Positions 18,508 through 26,955 of a stretch of 64,000 nt of DNA are shown piece after piece. Made by a program: the position numbers and the translations under genes. Under the pieces are notes generated by a model. It was not told the origin of the DNA. It saw only the letters and a list, made by a program, of their open reading frames with translations, and did no database searches. Every line of letters begins with the position of its first letter. Position 1 is the first letter of the stretch. Origin of the DNA: Streptomyces griseus (GTDB lineage Bacteria > Actinomycetota > Actinomycetes > Nanopelagicales > Nanopelagicaceae); assembly GCA_945884695.1 (NCBI GenBank), contig CAMCYO010000005.1:1-64000 (forward strand), in the 5' to 3' direction.

Positions 18508-19189
18508 CTGCGCTTGCTCGTTCATCATGTAATTTGCTAAAAATCTCAGCCTCCAGTGGAGCTAATTCACCCACAACTCGAGACAAAATCCAATCTGCAA
18601 GTTCAGGATTGCGAGCAAGTGCTGGACCATGCATGTATGTTGCAACTATCTGATTTGTAATAAGCCCGTCGATATTTGTACCAAGTCCATTTCCAACTCC
18701 GCTTATTACATTCCCAAGCGGTTGCTGATCTTCAAGAAAACGAGTCTGACCAGCATGATTTTCAAATCCAGTGAGCATTGCAATTGGAATTGATGGCTTG
18801 GAGAAAATTTCACCCACTGATCGCTTCGGTGCGGAAAGGGTTTCAATGGGGGCTATACCTAAACCCTCTACGGTTCTTCCACCCGAAGCTGGAAAAGTTG
18901 AACCCAATAATTGAAACCCTGCACATACTGCAAAGATGTGAGCGCCATCCCTTACGGCCTTGGAAAGCGACGTTCCTAAAATCTCACGCGCTTTAATTTG
19001 CGCATCATCTTCTCCCCCACCAAGAAAATATAGATCTGCTGTAGTGGGAATTGCCTCCCCGATTCCCACTGTTAATACTTCGTGTGCAATCTCGCGTTTG
19101 TTTAATCGCCAACTAGCAATTTCCACATTTCCTTTGTCACCATATGTCCCAAGTAACTCTGGCAATAAATGAACAAGGGTTAGTGTCAT
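18500..19189 (-). CDS. gatD: Lipid II isoglutaminyl synthase, glutaminase subunit
   Basis: A 229-residue class I glutamine amidotransferase of the CobB/CobQ-like branch. The catalytic Cys is C89 in Ala-Val-Cys-Ala-Gly-Phe-Gln and the His is H187 in Tyr-Met-His-Gly-Pro. It releases ammonia from glutamine for MurT, which amidates the D-Glu of the lipid II stem peptide. The start overlaps the murT stop (ATGA, 19186-19189), giving the fixed murT-gatD pair. Confidence 0.93.
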   Translation of the reverse strand: MTLTLVHLLPELLGTYGDKGNVEIASWRLNKREIAHEVLTVGIGEAIPTTADLYFLGGGEDDAQIKAREILGTSLSKAVRDGAHIFAVCAGFQLLGSTFPASGGRTVEGLGIAPIETLSAPKRSVGEIFSKPSIPIAMLTGFENHAGQTRFLEDQQPLGNVISGVGNGLGTNIDGLITNQIVATYMHGPALARNPELADWILSRVVGELAPLEAEIFSKLHDERASAVK

Positions 19190-20421
19190 GATTTCTTCAC
19201 ACCTTTAGCTAGCCGATGGAAAGCTGTATATGAAGCGATGAGATCTGCCTCAACATTTCCAAAAATTACCGCGGCGCTTTTTTCATCACTAACGATGCCG
19301 TGCTCAATACCCGCAACTGTTAGCCGCGCAGAAATATCGAGCCGGCGATCACCTGAAACTATTACTGTGCGGTCTTTGAGTGGTGCAAAATCAACATCCC
19401 ATAACCATGAGGTGTCTTTGCCATCTTGAACGTTGGCATTGACGACAAGTAAGACATCTTTGGGTCCTTGTGCGCTAGTGGCTAAAGTTTCACGCCAGCT
19501 TGCAGGATTCTTAGAGAGCATCAATCGAAATCTTGTCTGTTTCATGATCAAAGTACCGAAGCGGCCATCAACGCTGGTAATTTTTAAAATAGCCCGCAAA
19601 GCATCCTCTGCATCCACACCGAAATGTTGACTTACAACGACTGCGCGAGCAGCGTTACTCAGACCCGCTTTTCCAGGAATCGCACTTGTTATTTCTATTT
19701 CATGGTTCTGTGGACCAAGTAATGTATTTCCGTGCAAAATCCATTCTGGGTTTGGCTTCTTAAACCCACACGTGCATGAATAGGTTGCACCTTGGTTCTG
19801 CCACTGCAAGATTTCGCCACATTCGGGACACGTTGATGCGTCCATATGTCCCTGCACGCCACTTGTAAACCAAATCACATTCACACTTGCCATCGAAGCC
19901 CAAGCAACAAAAGGATCATCGGCATCGGCAAGCACTGCGCAACTTGCAGGCAAAGTTTTAAGGACACCTCGCCATTTCTGTGCGACAACTCTTACTTCAG
20001 ATAAGCGATCTAGTTGATCTCTGCCTAGATTGAGAAGCACAATAAGGCGCGGCTTTGTTTGTGCTATTGCCCAAGGTAGAACCATCTCATCAACTTCTAG
20101 TACCGCAACCGGCGCTGAAAGATCTTGGCTAAGTGCAGATGCAAGTCCGGCAAATAAATTTGCACCTGTTGAGTTGCTCACTACAGAGAATTTCGTATTC
20201 AGTGCTTGAGTAATCAGCGCTGTAGTGGTGCTCTTTCCGTTGGTCCCAGAGACAAGTACTACTTGGCGATTCTTCGAAAGTTCAAGGACTGCTTTTGGGG
20301 CTAGTTTTAAGAGTATTCGGCCACCGACCATTACCCCGCTACCTTGCCTTAAAAAACGCGATAACGAACCAAACACATTTGCGAATGCGATAACTAAGCG
20401 CAATGCCACGGCAACTAGCAA
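19186..20421 (-). CDS. murT: Lipid II isoglutaminyl synthase, Mur-ligase-like subunit
   Basis: A 411-residue Mur-ligase-like protein with the ATP loop Gly-Thr-Asn-Gly-Lys-Ser-Thr-Thr-Thr (about residue 59-67) and a four-cysteine zinc ribbon (Cys-Pro-Glu-Cys ... Cys-Thr-Cys) around residues 200-225. A C-terminal DUF1727 domain follows. With GatD it converts lipid II D-Glu to D-isoGln. A TTG at 20421 gives the longest form; a GTG four codons later is an alternative. The 5' end overlaps the carbonic anhydrase stop by 7 bases. Confidence 0.92.
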   Translation of the reverse strand: MLVAVALRLVIAFANVFGSLSRFLRQGSGVMVGGRILLKLAPKAVLELSKNRQVVLVSGTNGKSTTTALITQALNTKFSVVSNSTGANLFAGLASALSQDLSAPVAVLEVDEMVLPWAIAQTKPRLIVLLNLGRDQLDRLSEVRVVAQKWRGVLKTLPASCAVLADADDPFVAWASMASVNVIWFTSGVQGHMDASTCPECGEILQWQNQGATYSCTCGFKKPNPEWILHGNTLLGPQNHEIEITSAIPGKAGLSNAARAVVVSQHFGVDAEDALRAILKITSVDGRFGTLIMKQTRFRLMLSKNPASWRETLATSAQGPKDVLLVVNANVQDGKDTSWLWDVDFAPLKDRTVIVSGDRRLDISARLTVAGIEHGIVSDEKSAAVIFGNVEADLIASYTAFHRLAKGVKKS

Positions 20422-20945
20422 TCTACAAGTTCAAGTGTTCCGGTACTCACGTTGTAAATCGCTCCACCAACACTGACACCTTTGCGTAAGAGCGGATATG
20501 AGCGAATGCGATTAACATCAGTTTCGAGTGCCTTGCGCTGATCTAAAACCGTTCGAAATTCAAGACCTCTTGTATCGACGCCGAATTGCTTCTCGATTAT
20601 TGCGTGAATTTCGGCCTCTTCGCTCTGCGCCATACGGCAATCCGTATGAGGCATAACAAGAATCCTTGAAACGCCAAGTAGATATGTTGCAAGGACCAGA
20701 GTACGAAGAACGTCTTCTGTTACGCGAGCACCGGCATTTCGCAATATTTTTGCATCCCCCGATTGCATGCCAACAACTGCCAATGGGCTAATGCGAGAAT
20801 CCATACACGTAACTATGGCAAGACCTTTGGCAGCAGAACCTGTGAGCGCGCTACCTTTAAAATCAGTAGCAAACTCACGATTTGCACTTACAACATCCTG
20901 AAAAGAATGTAATGGGAAAGCGTCGCGAGGATCTTTTCCTGACAT
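20415..20945 (-). CDS. Beta-carbonic anhydrase
   Basis: A 176-residue zinc enzyme for CO2/bicarbonate interconversion. The ligand set is complete: C47, with D49 and R51 in Cys-Met-Asp-Ser-Arg, then H100 and C103 in His-Thr-Asp-Cys-Arg-Met. Residues 70-75 show the Arg-Asn-Ala-Gly-Ala loop. It belongs to the short beta-CA clade common in actinobacteria. Transcribed in the same direction as murT-gatD and overlapping murT by 7 bases, so probably one operon. Confidence 0.93.
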   Translation of the reverse strand: MSGKDPRDAFPLHSFQDVVSANREFATDFKGSALTGSAAKGLAIVTCMDSRISPLAVVGMQSGDAKILRNAGARVTEDVLRTLVLATYLLGVSRILVMPHTDCRMAQSEEAEIHAIIEKQFGVDTRGLEFRTVLDQRKALETDVNRIRSYPLLRKGVSVGGAIYNVSTGTLELVDC

Positions 20946-20969
20946 CTTCGCATCCTTTCAGATCTGTTA

Positions 20970-21077
20970 TTACTTATTCTTATCTTTTTTCTCTTGCTTC
21001 TTTGCGCGCTTTTCCTTGAGAGAAAGTTTTGGTTCTTTCTTCTGATTAGCGTTGCTTTTCTGCTCTTTGTTAGCCAT
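20970..21077 (-). CDS. 35-aa lysine-rich small protein
   Basis: A 35-codon ORF with a good ribosome-binding site (AAGGGAG about 7 bases before ATG on the minus strand). Roughly 40% of residues are Lys, with Gln, Glu and Asn making up most of the rest, and a short Pro-Lys-Leu-Ser-Leu-Lys-Glu-Lys-Arg core. It contains no hydrophobic segment, and the charge suggests nucleic-acid or ribosome association. Similar tiny basic proteins are annotated in many actinobacteria, but I cannot name a family. It sits 24 bases upstream of the carbonic anhydrase gene on the same strand and just downstream of tRNA-Thr. Confidence 0.65.
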   Translation of the reverse strand: MANKEQKSNANQKKEPKLSLKEKRAKKQEKKDKNK

Positions 21078-21120
21078 TATCACTCCCTTCGGTGCTTGTA
21101 GGACTTCACTGTAGCAATGG

Positions 21121-21192
21121 AGCCCCCCGTCAGGATTGAACTGACGACCTTCCGCTTACAAGGCGGGCGCTCTACCACTGAGCTAGGGAGGC
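21121..21192 (-). tRNA. tRNA-Thr (TGT)
   Basis: Complete cloverleaf on the minus strand: acceptor GCCTCCC with GGGGGGC, D arm GCTCAGTGGTAGAGC, anticodon loop CTTGTAA (anticodon TGT), T arm with TTCAATC. The discriminator base is T at 21121, and the next three bases (21120-21118, minus) read CCA, so the 3' CCA is encoded, unlike the other tRNAs here. Confidence 0.95.
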
Positions 21193-21263
21193 ATTTCGTA
21201 CTGGTGCATTATGCCAGCAACTTGATGCTCTGATGTACACGAACAAGCGTGTAAGTTCTCCAT

Positions 21264-22181
21264 ATGCGACTGGGAGTACTCGATGTTGGGTCAAATACCA
21301 TCCATCTTCAAATTATGGACGCTCACCCAGGTGCACGGCCAACCCCAACTACTAATCATAAAGTGGAACTTCGATTAACAGAGCATTTAGATAAAAAGGG
21401 GGCGATCACTGCCGAGGGCGGTGAATTGCTATTTCAAAGTATTCAAGATGCGGTAACGCATGCTAAGGAATTCAAGACAGAGGAGATTCTCGCCTTTGCT
21501 ACTTCAGCGCTAAGAGAAGCTAAAAATGGAAAAGAAATCATCGACGAGATTAATCGTCGATTTGAAATTGACTTGCAGATTCTCACTGGAGTTGAAGAGG
21601 CAAGAATTACATTTCTAGCAGTTCGACGCTGGCTCGGGTGGTCAAGTGGCAAGCTACTGGTTCTCGATATCGGTGGCGGTTCTCTGGAAATGGCAACAGG
21701 TATAGATGAAAGTCCAGATTCTGCGCTCTCTCTACCCCTTGGTGCCGCAAGATTGACTCGAGATTTTCTATCTCAAAATTCAATCACTCCAAAAAATCTC
21801 AATATTCTTGAAACTCACGTAAAAGAAGTTCTGACTTCAAAAATTCCAAAAACGTTATTAGTCCACGATGCAAATCATTTCGTTGCAACGAGCAAGACCT
21901 TCAGAACTCTTGCACGGCTGGGTAACCATTGGTATGGAGATAAACCTCAATATCTTGAAGTGAACGCCTTAGTGGGCATTATTCCTCGCCTCATGGATAT
22001 GACATCTGCTGAAAGGGCCAATTTGCCTGGTGTTTCAAATACACGCGCCCAGCAAATTATTGCAGGCGCAGTCGTAGCTAAAACATCGATGGAAATCTTA
22101 GGAATAAGTGAATTGGAAATTTGTCCTTGGGCGCTACGAGAAGGCGTGATTCTTAAGTGGCTAGATTGGAACGAGCGTTAA
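21264..22181 (+). CDS. ppx: Exopolyphosphatase / pppGpp phosphatase family protein
   Basis: A 305-residue protein of the Ppx/GppA family (ASKHA fold). It has Asp-Val-Gly-Ser-Asn-Thr near residue 7, a Ser-Ala-Leu-Arg-Glu-Ala block near 90 and Asp-Ile-Gly-Gly-Gly-Ser-Leu-Glu near 138. It is the short (~300 aa) actinobacterial form lacking the HD domain of E. coli Ppx. It should hydrolyse polyphosphate ends. ppk is 0.9 kb away on the other strand, so synthesis and breakdown are clustered. Convergent overlap of 4 bases with the Nudix gene. Confidence 0.9.
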   Translation: MRLGVLDVGSNTIHLQIMDAHPGARPTPTTNHKVELRLTEHLDKKGAITAEGGELLFQSIQDAVTHAKEFKTEEILAFATSALREAKNGKEIIDEINRRFEIDLQILTGVEEARITFLAVRRWLGWSSGKLLVLDIGGGSLEMATGIDESPDSALSLPLGAARLTRDFLSQNSITPKNLNILETHVKEVLTSKIPKTLLVHDANHFVATSKTFRTLARLGNHWYGDKPQYLEVNALVGIIPRLMDMTSAERANLPGVSNTRAQQIIAGAVVAKTSMEILGISELEICPWALREGVILKWLDWNER

Positions 22182-23080
22182 GCAACCGGCGCTAAAACCC
22201 AGTCAATTGCAACTATTTCTCCATCTCGATGATGGAGTACCCAAGCATCGCCAGGGCTAAGTTTTTCATAGTCCAGATTCTTAAAATTCTTCTTCCCAAT
22301 TAATTCTTTAACCATTTTTGGGAGAATTGGGTTATGGCTACAAACTAAAACTGAAACACCTTTTTTAAGTAACTTCTTTGTATACTTAATTGGCGATTCT
22401 TTGTCTCGAGAATATCCGTACTCACTTAAATCTTGAGTTACAGTAGTTTTTGCTTGAAGCGCCTTGGCTAAATACTCCAGGGTTTCAAGACATCTCATCG
22501 CATCTGACGAATGAATCTCTTGAAGGTCATACGGTAAAAAATTTGGTAAAAATTTTTTTGCTTGACGCTGACCAACGATATCGAGTGGCCGATCACCATC
22601 GTCGCCATCCCATTCTTCTCGCTTAACTGCTTTTGCATGTCTTAAGAGGACCAGCGGTGTTGTATCGGGCCCAAACTCAAGAAAGAAATCAATAATTTTG
22701 CAATCATCCTTATTAGTCAAAATTTTCTTTGCTTCTTTTGGTGAAGCCCACTTTATTTGATCGACTTCCTTTGGATCTGGTTTGCCTTCGGGAGTATCGG
22801 TTGCTTGAGCTGACCAATATCGTGCAACTTTTGGAGCACCTTCTACCTTGTATAAAGTTTGGCCAAGCTCAGGCCCAAATATCGCAGTAATGCCTGTCTC
22901 TTCAAGTACTTCTCTAAATGCACACGCAATATGCGACTCACCTTTTTCTAACTTACCTTTAGGCAACGACCAGTCGTCATAACGGGGGCGATGAATGAGC
23001 GCAATTTCGATTTCTTTTTTCTTGTCCCAACGCCAAAGAACCGCTCCAGCCGCCTGAATAAGTTGTGAGCCTGTTTCCAT
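22178..23080 (-). CDS. Nudix hydrolase fused to histidine-phosphatase domain (MutT1-like)
   Basis: A 300-residue two-domain protein. Residues ~8-140 are a Nudix domain with the box Gly-Lys-Leu-Glu-Lys-Gly-Glu ... Arg-Glu-Val-Leu-Glu-Glu-Thr-Gly. Residues ~150-295 are a SixA-like phosphoglycerate-mutase-fold domain with Leu-Arg-His-Ala-Lys. This is the layout of mycobacterial MutT1, which removes 8-oxo-dGTP and diadenosine polyphosphates. It begins 4 bases after ppk ends, so they are probably co-transcribed. Confidence 0.9.
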   Translation of the reverse strand: METGSQLIQAAGAVLWRWDKKKEIEIALIHRPRYDDWSLPKGKLEKGESHIACAFREVLEETGITAIFGPELGQTLYKVEGAPKVARYWSAQATDTPEGKPDPKEVDQIKWASPKEAKKILTNKDDCKIIDFFLEFGPDTTPLVLLRHAKAVKREEWDGDDGDRPLDIVGQRQAKKFLPNFLPYDLQEIHSSDAMRCLETLEYLAKALQAKTTVTQDLSEYGYSRDKESPIKYTKKLLKKGVSVLVCSHNPILPKMVKELIGKKNFKNLDYEKLSPGDAWVLHHRDGEIVAIDWVLAPVA

Positions 23081-23084
23081 TTAG

Positions 23085-25145
23085 TCACATCTCTTTTGCG
23101 TAATTATCAAGAGTTACAGATTGAAGATCTTTAAGTTTCTTCTTTTCTTGAGATAAATCAACTCGATTCCAAATAGCCTTATCCAAATGCCAACTTGCAA
23201 CCTCATCCGACAGAGATAAATCAATAATTTGTTGGAGTTGAGCTTTATGAGAATCCTTATCGATTCTTACTAAACTTTCCACTCTTCGATCAAGATTTCG
23301 ATGCATCAGGTCAGCGCTACCGATCCAATATTCCCTTGCGCCTGCGTTTTTGAAATGAAAAATACGTGCATGCTCGAGGAATCGCCCAAGGACTGAGCGG
23401 ACCCGAATGTTTTCTGACAAATCCTTGATTCCTGGCCTAAGCGCGCAGATGCCACGCACGATTAAATCTACCTGCACACCATGTTGTGATGCTTTGTACA
23501 GTGCTTCAATAAAGTCTTCATCTAAAAGTGAGTTGAGTTTAAACTGGATTCCTGATGGCAAACCCGCTTTATGATTTTGAATTTCATTTTCAATTTTCTT
23601 TAAAAGTCCACGACGTAATGTGCGAGGAGCAACAAGCAATCTGGAATATTCTGATTGAGGAGCAAACCCAGACAACTGATTAAAAAGTTTGGTTAGATCA
23701 TCTGCTAATACAGGGTCTGCGCTGAGTAGACCTAAATCTTCGTAAAATCTGGCAGTTTTTGGATTGTAATTTCCAGTTCCAACATGGCAATAACTTCGCA
23801 AACCATGCGCCTCTTCTCGTACAACAAGAGATAATTTCGCATGAGTTTTAAATCCCATTAATCCATAGACCACATGCGCTCCGGCCGCTTCAAGTTTTCT
23901 GGCCCAACGAACATTTGCCTGTTCGTCAAAACGCGCTCTGATTTCAATCACAGCAAGAACTTGTTTACCTGCTTCAGCCGCCTCTATCAGCGCATCTACG
24001 ATCGGGGAATCGCCAGAAGTGCGATAAAGCGTTTGCTTAATCGCTAAAACTTTTGGATCTTCAGCGGCGTTGGCGAGGAACTGAACTACTGAGCTTGAAA
24101 ACGAGTCATAAGGGTGATGCAGGAGAATCTCTCCTTGTGCGATAGCGGAAAAGAACGAGTCTGGACTTTCCGGATCTACGCCTCGAAGTTCGAGTGCGGT
24201 CTTGGATCTATGTAGAGGAAATTTCAAAGCCGGTAAATCTAGATCTGCAATTCTGTTAAGTCCGGTCAGGTCTATTGGTTTTGATGTTGTAATAATTCCA
24301 GATTCATCAATACCAAGTTCAGAAGCTAACCTACTCAATAACTCGGGTTTAATACCCTCTTCGATTTCCAGACGAACTGGAGGTCCAAATCTACGGCGCA
24401 ACAATTCTTGCTCTAAAGAAGAGAGAAGATCTTCACTCTCTTCTTCGTCCAGCTCCATATCCTGATTTCGAGATATACGAAAGGTGTAATGATCTTCAAT
24501 AGCCATACCAGGAAATAAATCATCCAGGTGGGCAACAATCAAACTTTCAAGGGGGATAAATCTTTTGGTTTCACTTTCTGACGTTGGCAAGAAGCGCGAT
24601 AAAACTGGGGGCACCTTCACGCGGGCAAAGAATTCCTCATCTGTTTTTCTATTCTTAACAATTACTGCAAGGTTTAGTGAAAGTCCGGATATATAGGGGA
24701 AAGGATGGGAGGGATCGACTGCCAAAGGCGTTAAGACAGGAAAAATTCGAGTGTTAAAAAGCTCAGTTGTATATGCCTTCTCTACTTCACTGAGTTCAGC
24801 CCACTCAACTAATGAAATACCTTCTGCTTTAAGCGCTGGCAAAATAGAATTTTCGAAACACTTGGATTGGCGATCTATTAAGATTCGAGTTTGGGCAGAA
24901 ACCTTTTCCAATAAATGTGTCGGTGTAAATCCTGCAGAATTATGGGATTCAACACCGCTTTCAATTTTGCTCATTAGAGTCGCAACGCGCACCATAAAAA
25001 ACTCGTCAAGATTGGATGAAAATATGGCTAAAAATCTAACTCTTTCAAGTAAAGGAATTGATTCATCTTCAGCCAATTCAAGTACACGTTGATCGAAGGC
25101 GAGCCAACTTAACTCTCGATCGGTGAGATGCTCACTATGAACCAT
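23085..25145 (-). CDS. ppk: Polyphosphate kinase 1
   Basis: A 686-residue PPK1 that reversibly builds polyphosphate from ATP. The autophosphorylated His is about H454 in Cys-His-Val-Gly-Thr-Gly-Asn-Tyr-Asn, and the second active-site segment Leu-Met-His-Arg-Asn-Leu-Asp-Arg-Arg-Val-Glu is near residue 620. The frame extends 16 codons further to a TTG at 25193. I chose ATG 25145 because GGAGAG sits 9 bases ahead of it and the family N-terminus aligns there. Neighbours: Nudix/MutT1 downstream, an SGNH hydrolase upstream. Confidence 0.95.
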   Translation of the reverse strand: MVHSEHLTDRELSWLAFDQRVLELAEDESIPLLERVRFLAIFSSNLDEFFMVRVATLMSKIESGVESHNSAGFTPTHLLEKVSAQTRILIDRQSKCFENSILPALKAEGISLVEWAELSEVEKAYTTELFNTRIFPVLTPLAVDPSHPFPYISGLSLNLAVIVKNRKTDEEFFARVKVPPVLSRFLPTSESETKRFIPLESLIVAHLDDLFPGMAIEDHYTFRISRNQDMELDEEESEDLLSSLEQELLRRRFGPPVRLEIEEGIKPELLSRLASELGIDESGIITTSKPIDLTGLNRIADLDLPALKFPLHRSKTALELRGVDPESPDSFFSAIAQGEILLHHPYDSFSSSVVQFLANAAEDPKVLAIKQTLYRTSGDSPIVDALIEAAEAGKQVLAVIEIRARFDEQANVRWARKLEAAGAHVVYGLMGFKTHAKLSLVVREEAHGLRSYCHVGTGNYNPKTARFYEDLGLLSADPVLADDLTKLFNQLSGFAPQSEYSRLLVAPRTLRRGLLKKIENEIQNHKAGLPSGIQFKLNSLLDEDFIEALYKASQHGVQVDLIVRGICALRPGIKDLSENIRVRSVLGRFLEHARIFHFKNAGAREYWIGSADLMHRNLDRRVESLVRIDKDSHKAQLQQIIDLSLSDEVASWHLDKAIWNRVDLSQEKKKLKDLQSVTLDNYAKEM

Positions 25146-25230
25146 GGATAAAGACTCTCCAATGAAGGTGAATGCAGGGTTAAGAAGAGACAACTGTAGG
25201 GCTAACCTGTTCCTGACTGCAATTTATTGC

Positions 25231-26010
25231 CTAATTATTAGCCCAACATACAGGTGCTGAATGCTTAGGAACTCGCCCATCACCAGATGACTTGCCTCGC
25301 AAACGTCTCCACATCCAAGGAATCAAGAAGCTTACAAACCACGCAACGTTATCAAGTGCTTTCTTAGACCAATGCACTGTGGGTGATGGAAGAAGTGAAT
25401 TTCTCCAATTCGTATCAAATGGCAAACCTAGTTTTTCTAACAATCCTTGGGCAACTCTTTCATGTCCAAGGGCATTTAAATGTAAGCGATCTTTTGCAAG
25501 GAATTGGCGATCGCTTAAAAGCCCTGATTCATTGGCATCAGCAATAATCGCTCCAACTTCGGCCCCAACAGCTCGAATATTTTCATTAAATTTTCCAAAC
25601 CTACTTGCCCATAATTCGGCAGTTTTCCCCTTAGCGCCAGTCCTCTCTAATACTGTAAAAAGTAGAACTGTTGCACCCGTGGATGCAATTTCGCGAACTG
25701 CTTTTGCATATAGCGGTAAAATAATTTCGCTTTTGTAATTCGGACGAAGTACATCATTTGCTCCAGCATGAAATGTGACCAGTGTTTCTTTGCCGGTTAT
25801 GAAACTGAGGGCAACGGGAATTTGATCTACAACAACTTGGTGTACCAATTTCCCTCTTACTGCAAGATTTGCATACGTGAATCCAGAGACTTCTCTTGCC
25901 ATAACATCAGCAATTCGATCTGCCCACCCACGATATTGACCGTTGATAATGTCATCACTCATTCCTTCAGTAAAGGAATCTCCGCACGTTACAAGCCTTT
26001 TAAAACGCAT
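25231..26010 (-). CDS. SGNH/GDSL-type hydrolase
   Basis: A 259-residue SGNH esterase/lipase-fold protein. Block I is Cys-Gly-Asp-Ser-Phe-Thr-Glu-Gly near residue 8-15 (nucleophile Ser), block III contains Gly-Ala-Asn-Asp (about 83-86) and block V is Asp-Arg-Leu-His-Leu-Asn (about 172-177). It has no signal peptide, so it is probably cytosolic. The substrate is unknown; acyl esters of lipids or cell-wall glycans are typical. Its start overlaps the rlmB stop (TAATG), consistent with coupling to the cysS-rlmB operon. Confidence 0.88.
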   Translation of the reverse strand: MRFKRLVTCGDSFTEGMSDDIINGQYRGWADRIADVMAREVSGFTYANLAVRGKLVHQVVVDQIPVALSFITGKETLVTFHAGANDVLRPNYKSEIILPLYAKAVREIASTGATVLLFTVLERTGAKGKTAELWASRFGKFNENIRAVGAEVGAIIADANESGLLSDRQFLAKDRLHLNALGHERVAQGLLEKLGLPFDTNWRNSLLPSPTVHWSKKALDNVAWFVSFLIPWMWRRLRGKSSGDGRVPKHSAPVCWANN

Positions 26011-26951
26011 TATGACCTACGTTGCTCGTCCACCCAGTAGAGCGCAATAGATGTAGCAACACTGGCGTTAAGTGATTCAGTAGTTGCGCGCATAGGGATT
26101 GAAACAACAAGATCGCACTTTTCTCGAACAAGTCTTGAAAGACCTTTCCCTTCACTTCCTACAACAATCATGATTGATTCTTTTGCAACTTTCATTTCAT
26201 TGAGATTCTTATCGGCTTCACCATCAAGGCCAATAACAAAGCAACCAAGCTCTTTGGCTTCTTCAATTGTGCGAGCCAAATTAGTTACTTGCGCTATTGG
26301 TAGACGTGCAGCAGCACCAGCAGAGCTTTTCCAGGCCGACGCTGTCATCGCAGCAGCACGGCGCTCTGTCATAACAACGCCATGCGCGCCAAATGCGGCA
26401 GCACTTCTGACCACAGCGCCAAGATTTCGTGGATCCGTTACTCCATCGAGTGCAACAATTAAATTTGGTTTTGGAGCTCTTTGCATAATTTCTTCAAAAC
26501 TTGAATATTGATAAGGTTTAATTGCCAAAAGGATTCCTTGGCTACTGCCTGAAAGGCCTTCAACTTCTGCACGATGTACTTCACGAATGGGAAGGTGTGC
26601 GCTCAGTGCTAGTTGCAAAGATTCTGTAATGCGATCATCGACGTCAATACTTCGAGCAACAATGAGTTCGATTGCTGGAACTCCTTCACGAAGGGCCTCA
26701 ACAACTGCGTTGCGACCTGCTACTAATTCTCCGCCACCTTTGGGACGAGCACTCTTTTGGCGTGGTGCACGTTCGCGCGTATCTTTTGAAGCCGCCTTCT
26801 TACGTTTAGCAGCTGCGTGATAAGGACGATCTTCCGCTTTTGGAGTTGGCCCTTTTCCCGATAAGCGTTTTTTATTATTGCCACCGCTACCGCTGGATGG
26901 TCCTTTTTTCGAGGTGCGCACTGCACCTTTACGTGATGAATTTCCAGCCAT
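26010..26951 (-). CDS. rlmB: 23S rRNA (guanosine-2'-O-)-methyltransferase, TrmH/SpoU family
   Basis: A 313-residue SPOUT methyltransferase. Residues 1-~72 are a long, very basic, low-complexity extension (Lys, Arg, Ser, Gly rich), probably for RNA binding. Then a SpoU substrate-binding domain (Val-Ala-Gly-Arg-Asn-Ala-Val-Val-Glu-Ala-Leu) and the knotted catalytic domain with Asn-Leu-Gly-Ala-Val-Val-Arg-Ser-Ala, Val-Val-Gly-Ser-Glu-Gly-Lys-Gly-Leu and Ser-Leu-Asn-Ala-Ser-Val-Ala. It starts 4 bases after cysS ends, the standard actinobacterial order cysS-rlmB. Confidence 0.93.
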   Translation of the reverse strand: MAGNSSRKGAVRTSKKGPSSGSGGNNKKRLSGKGPTPKAEDRPYHAAAKRKKAASKDTRERAPRQKSARPKGGGELVAGRNAVVEALREGVPAIELIVARSIDVDDRITESLQLALSAHLPIREVHRAEVEGLSGSSQGILLAIKPYQYSSFEEIMQRAPKPNLIVALDGVTDPRNLGAVVRSAAAFGAHGVVMTERRAAAMTASAWKSSAGAAARLPIAQVTNLARTIEEAKELGCFVIGLDGEADKNLNEMKVAKESIMIVVGSEGKGLSRLVREKCDLVVSIPMRATTESLNASVATSIALYWVDEQRRS

Positions 26952-26955
26952 TGAA

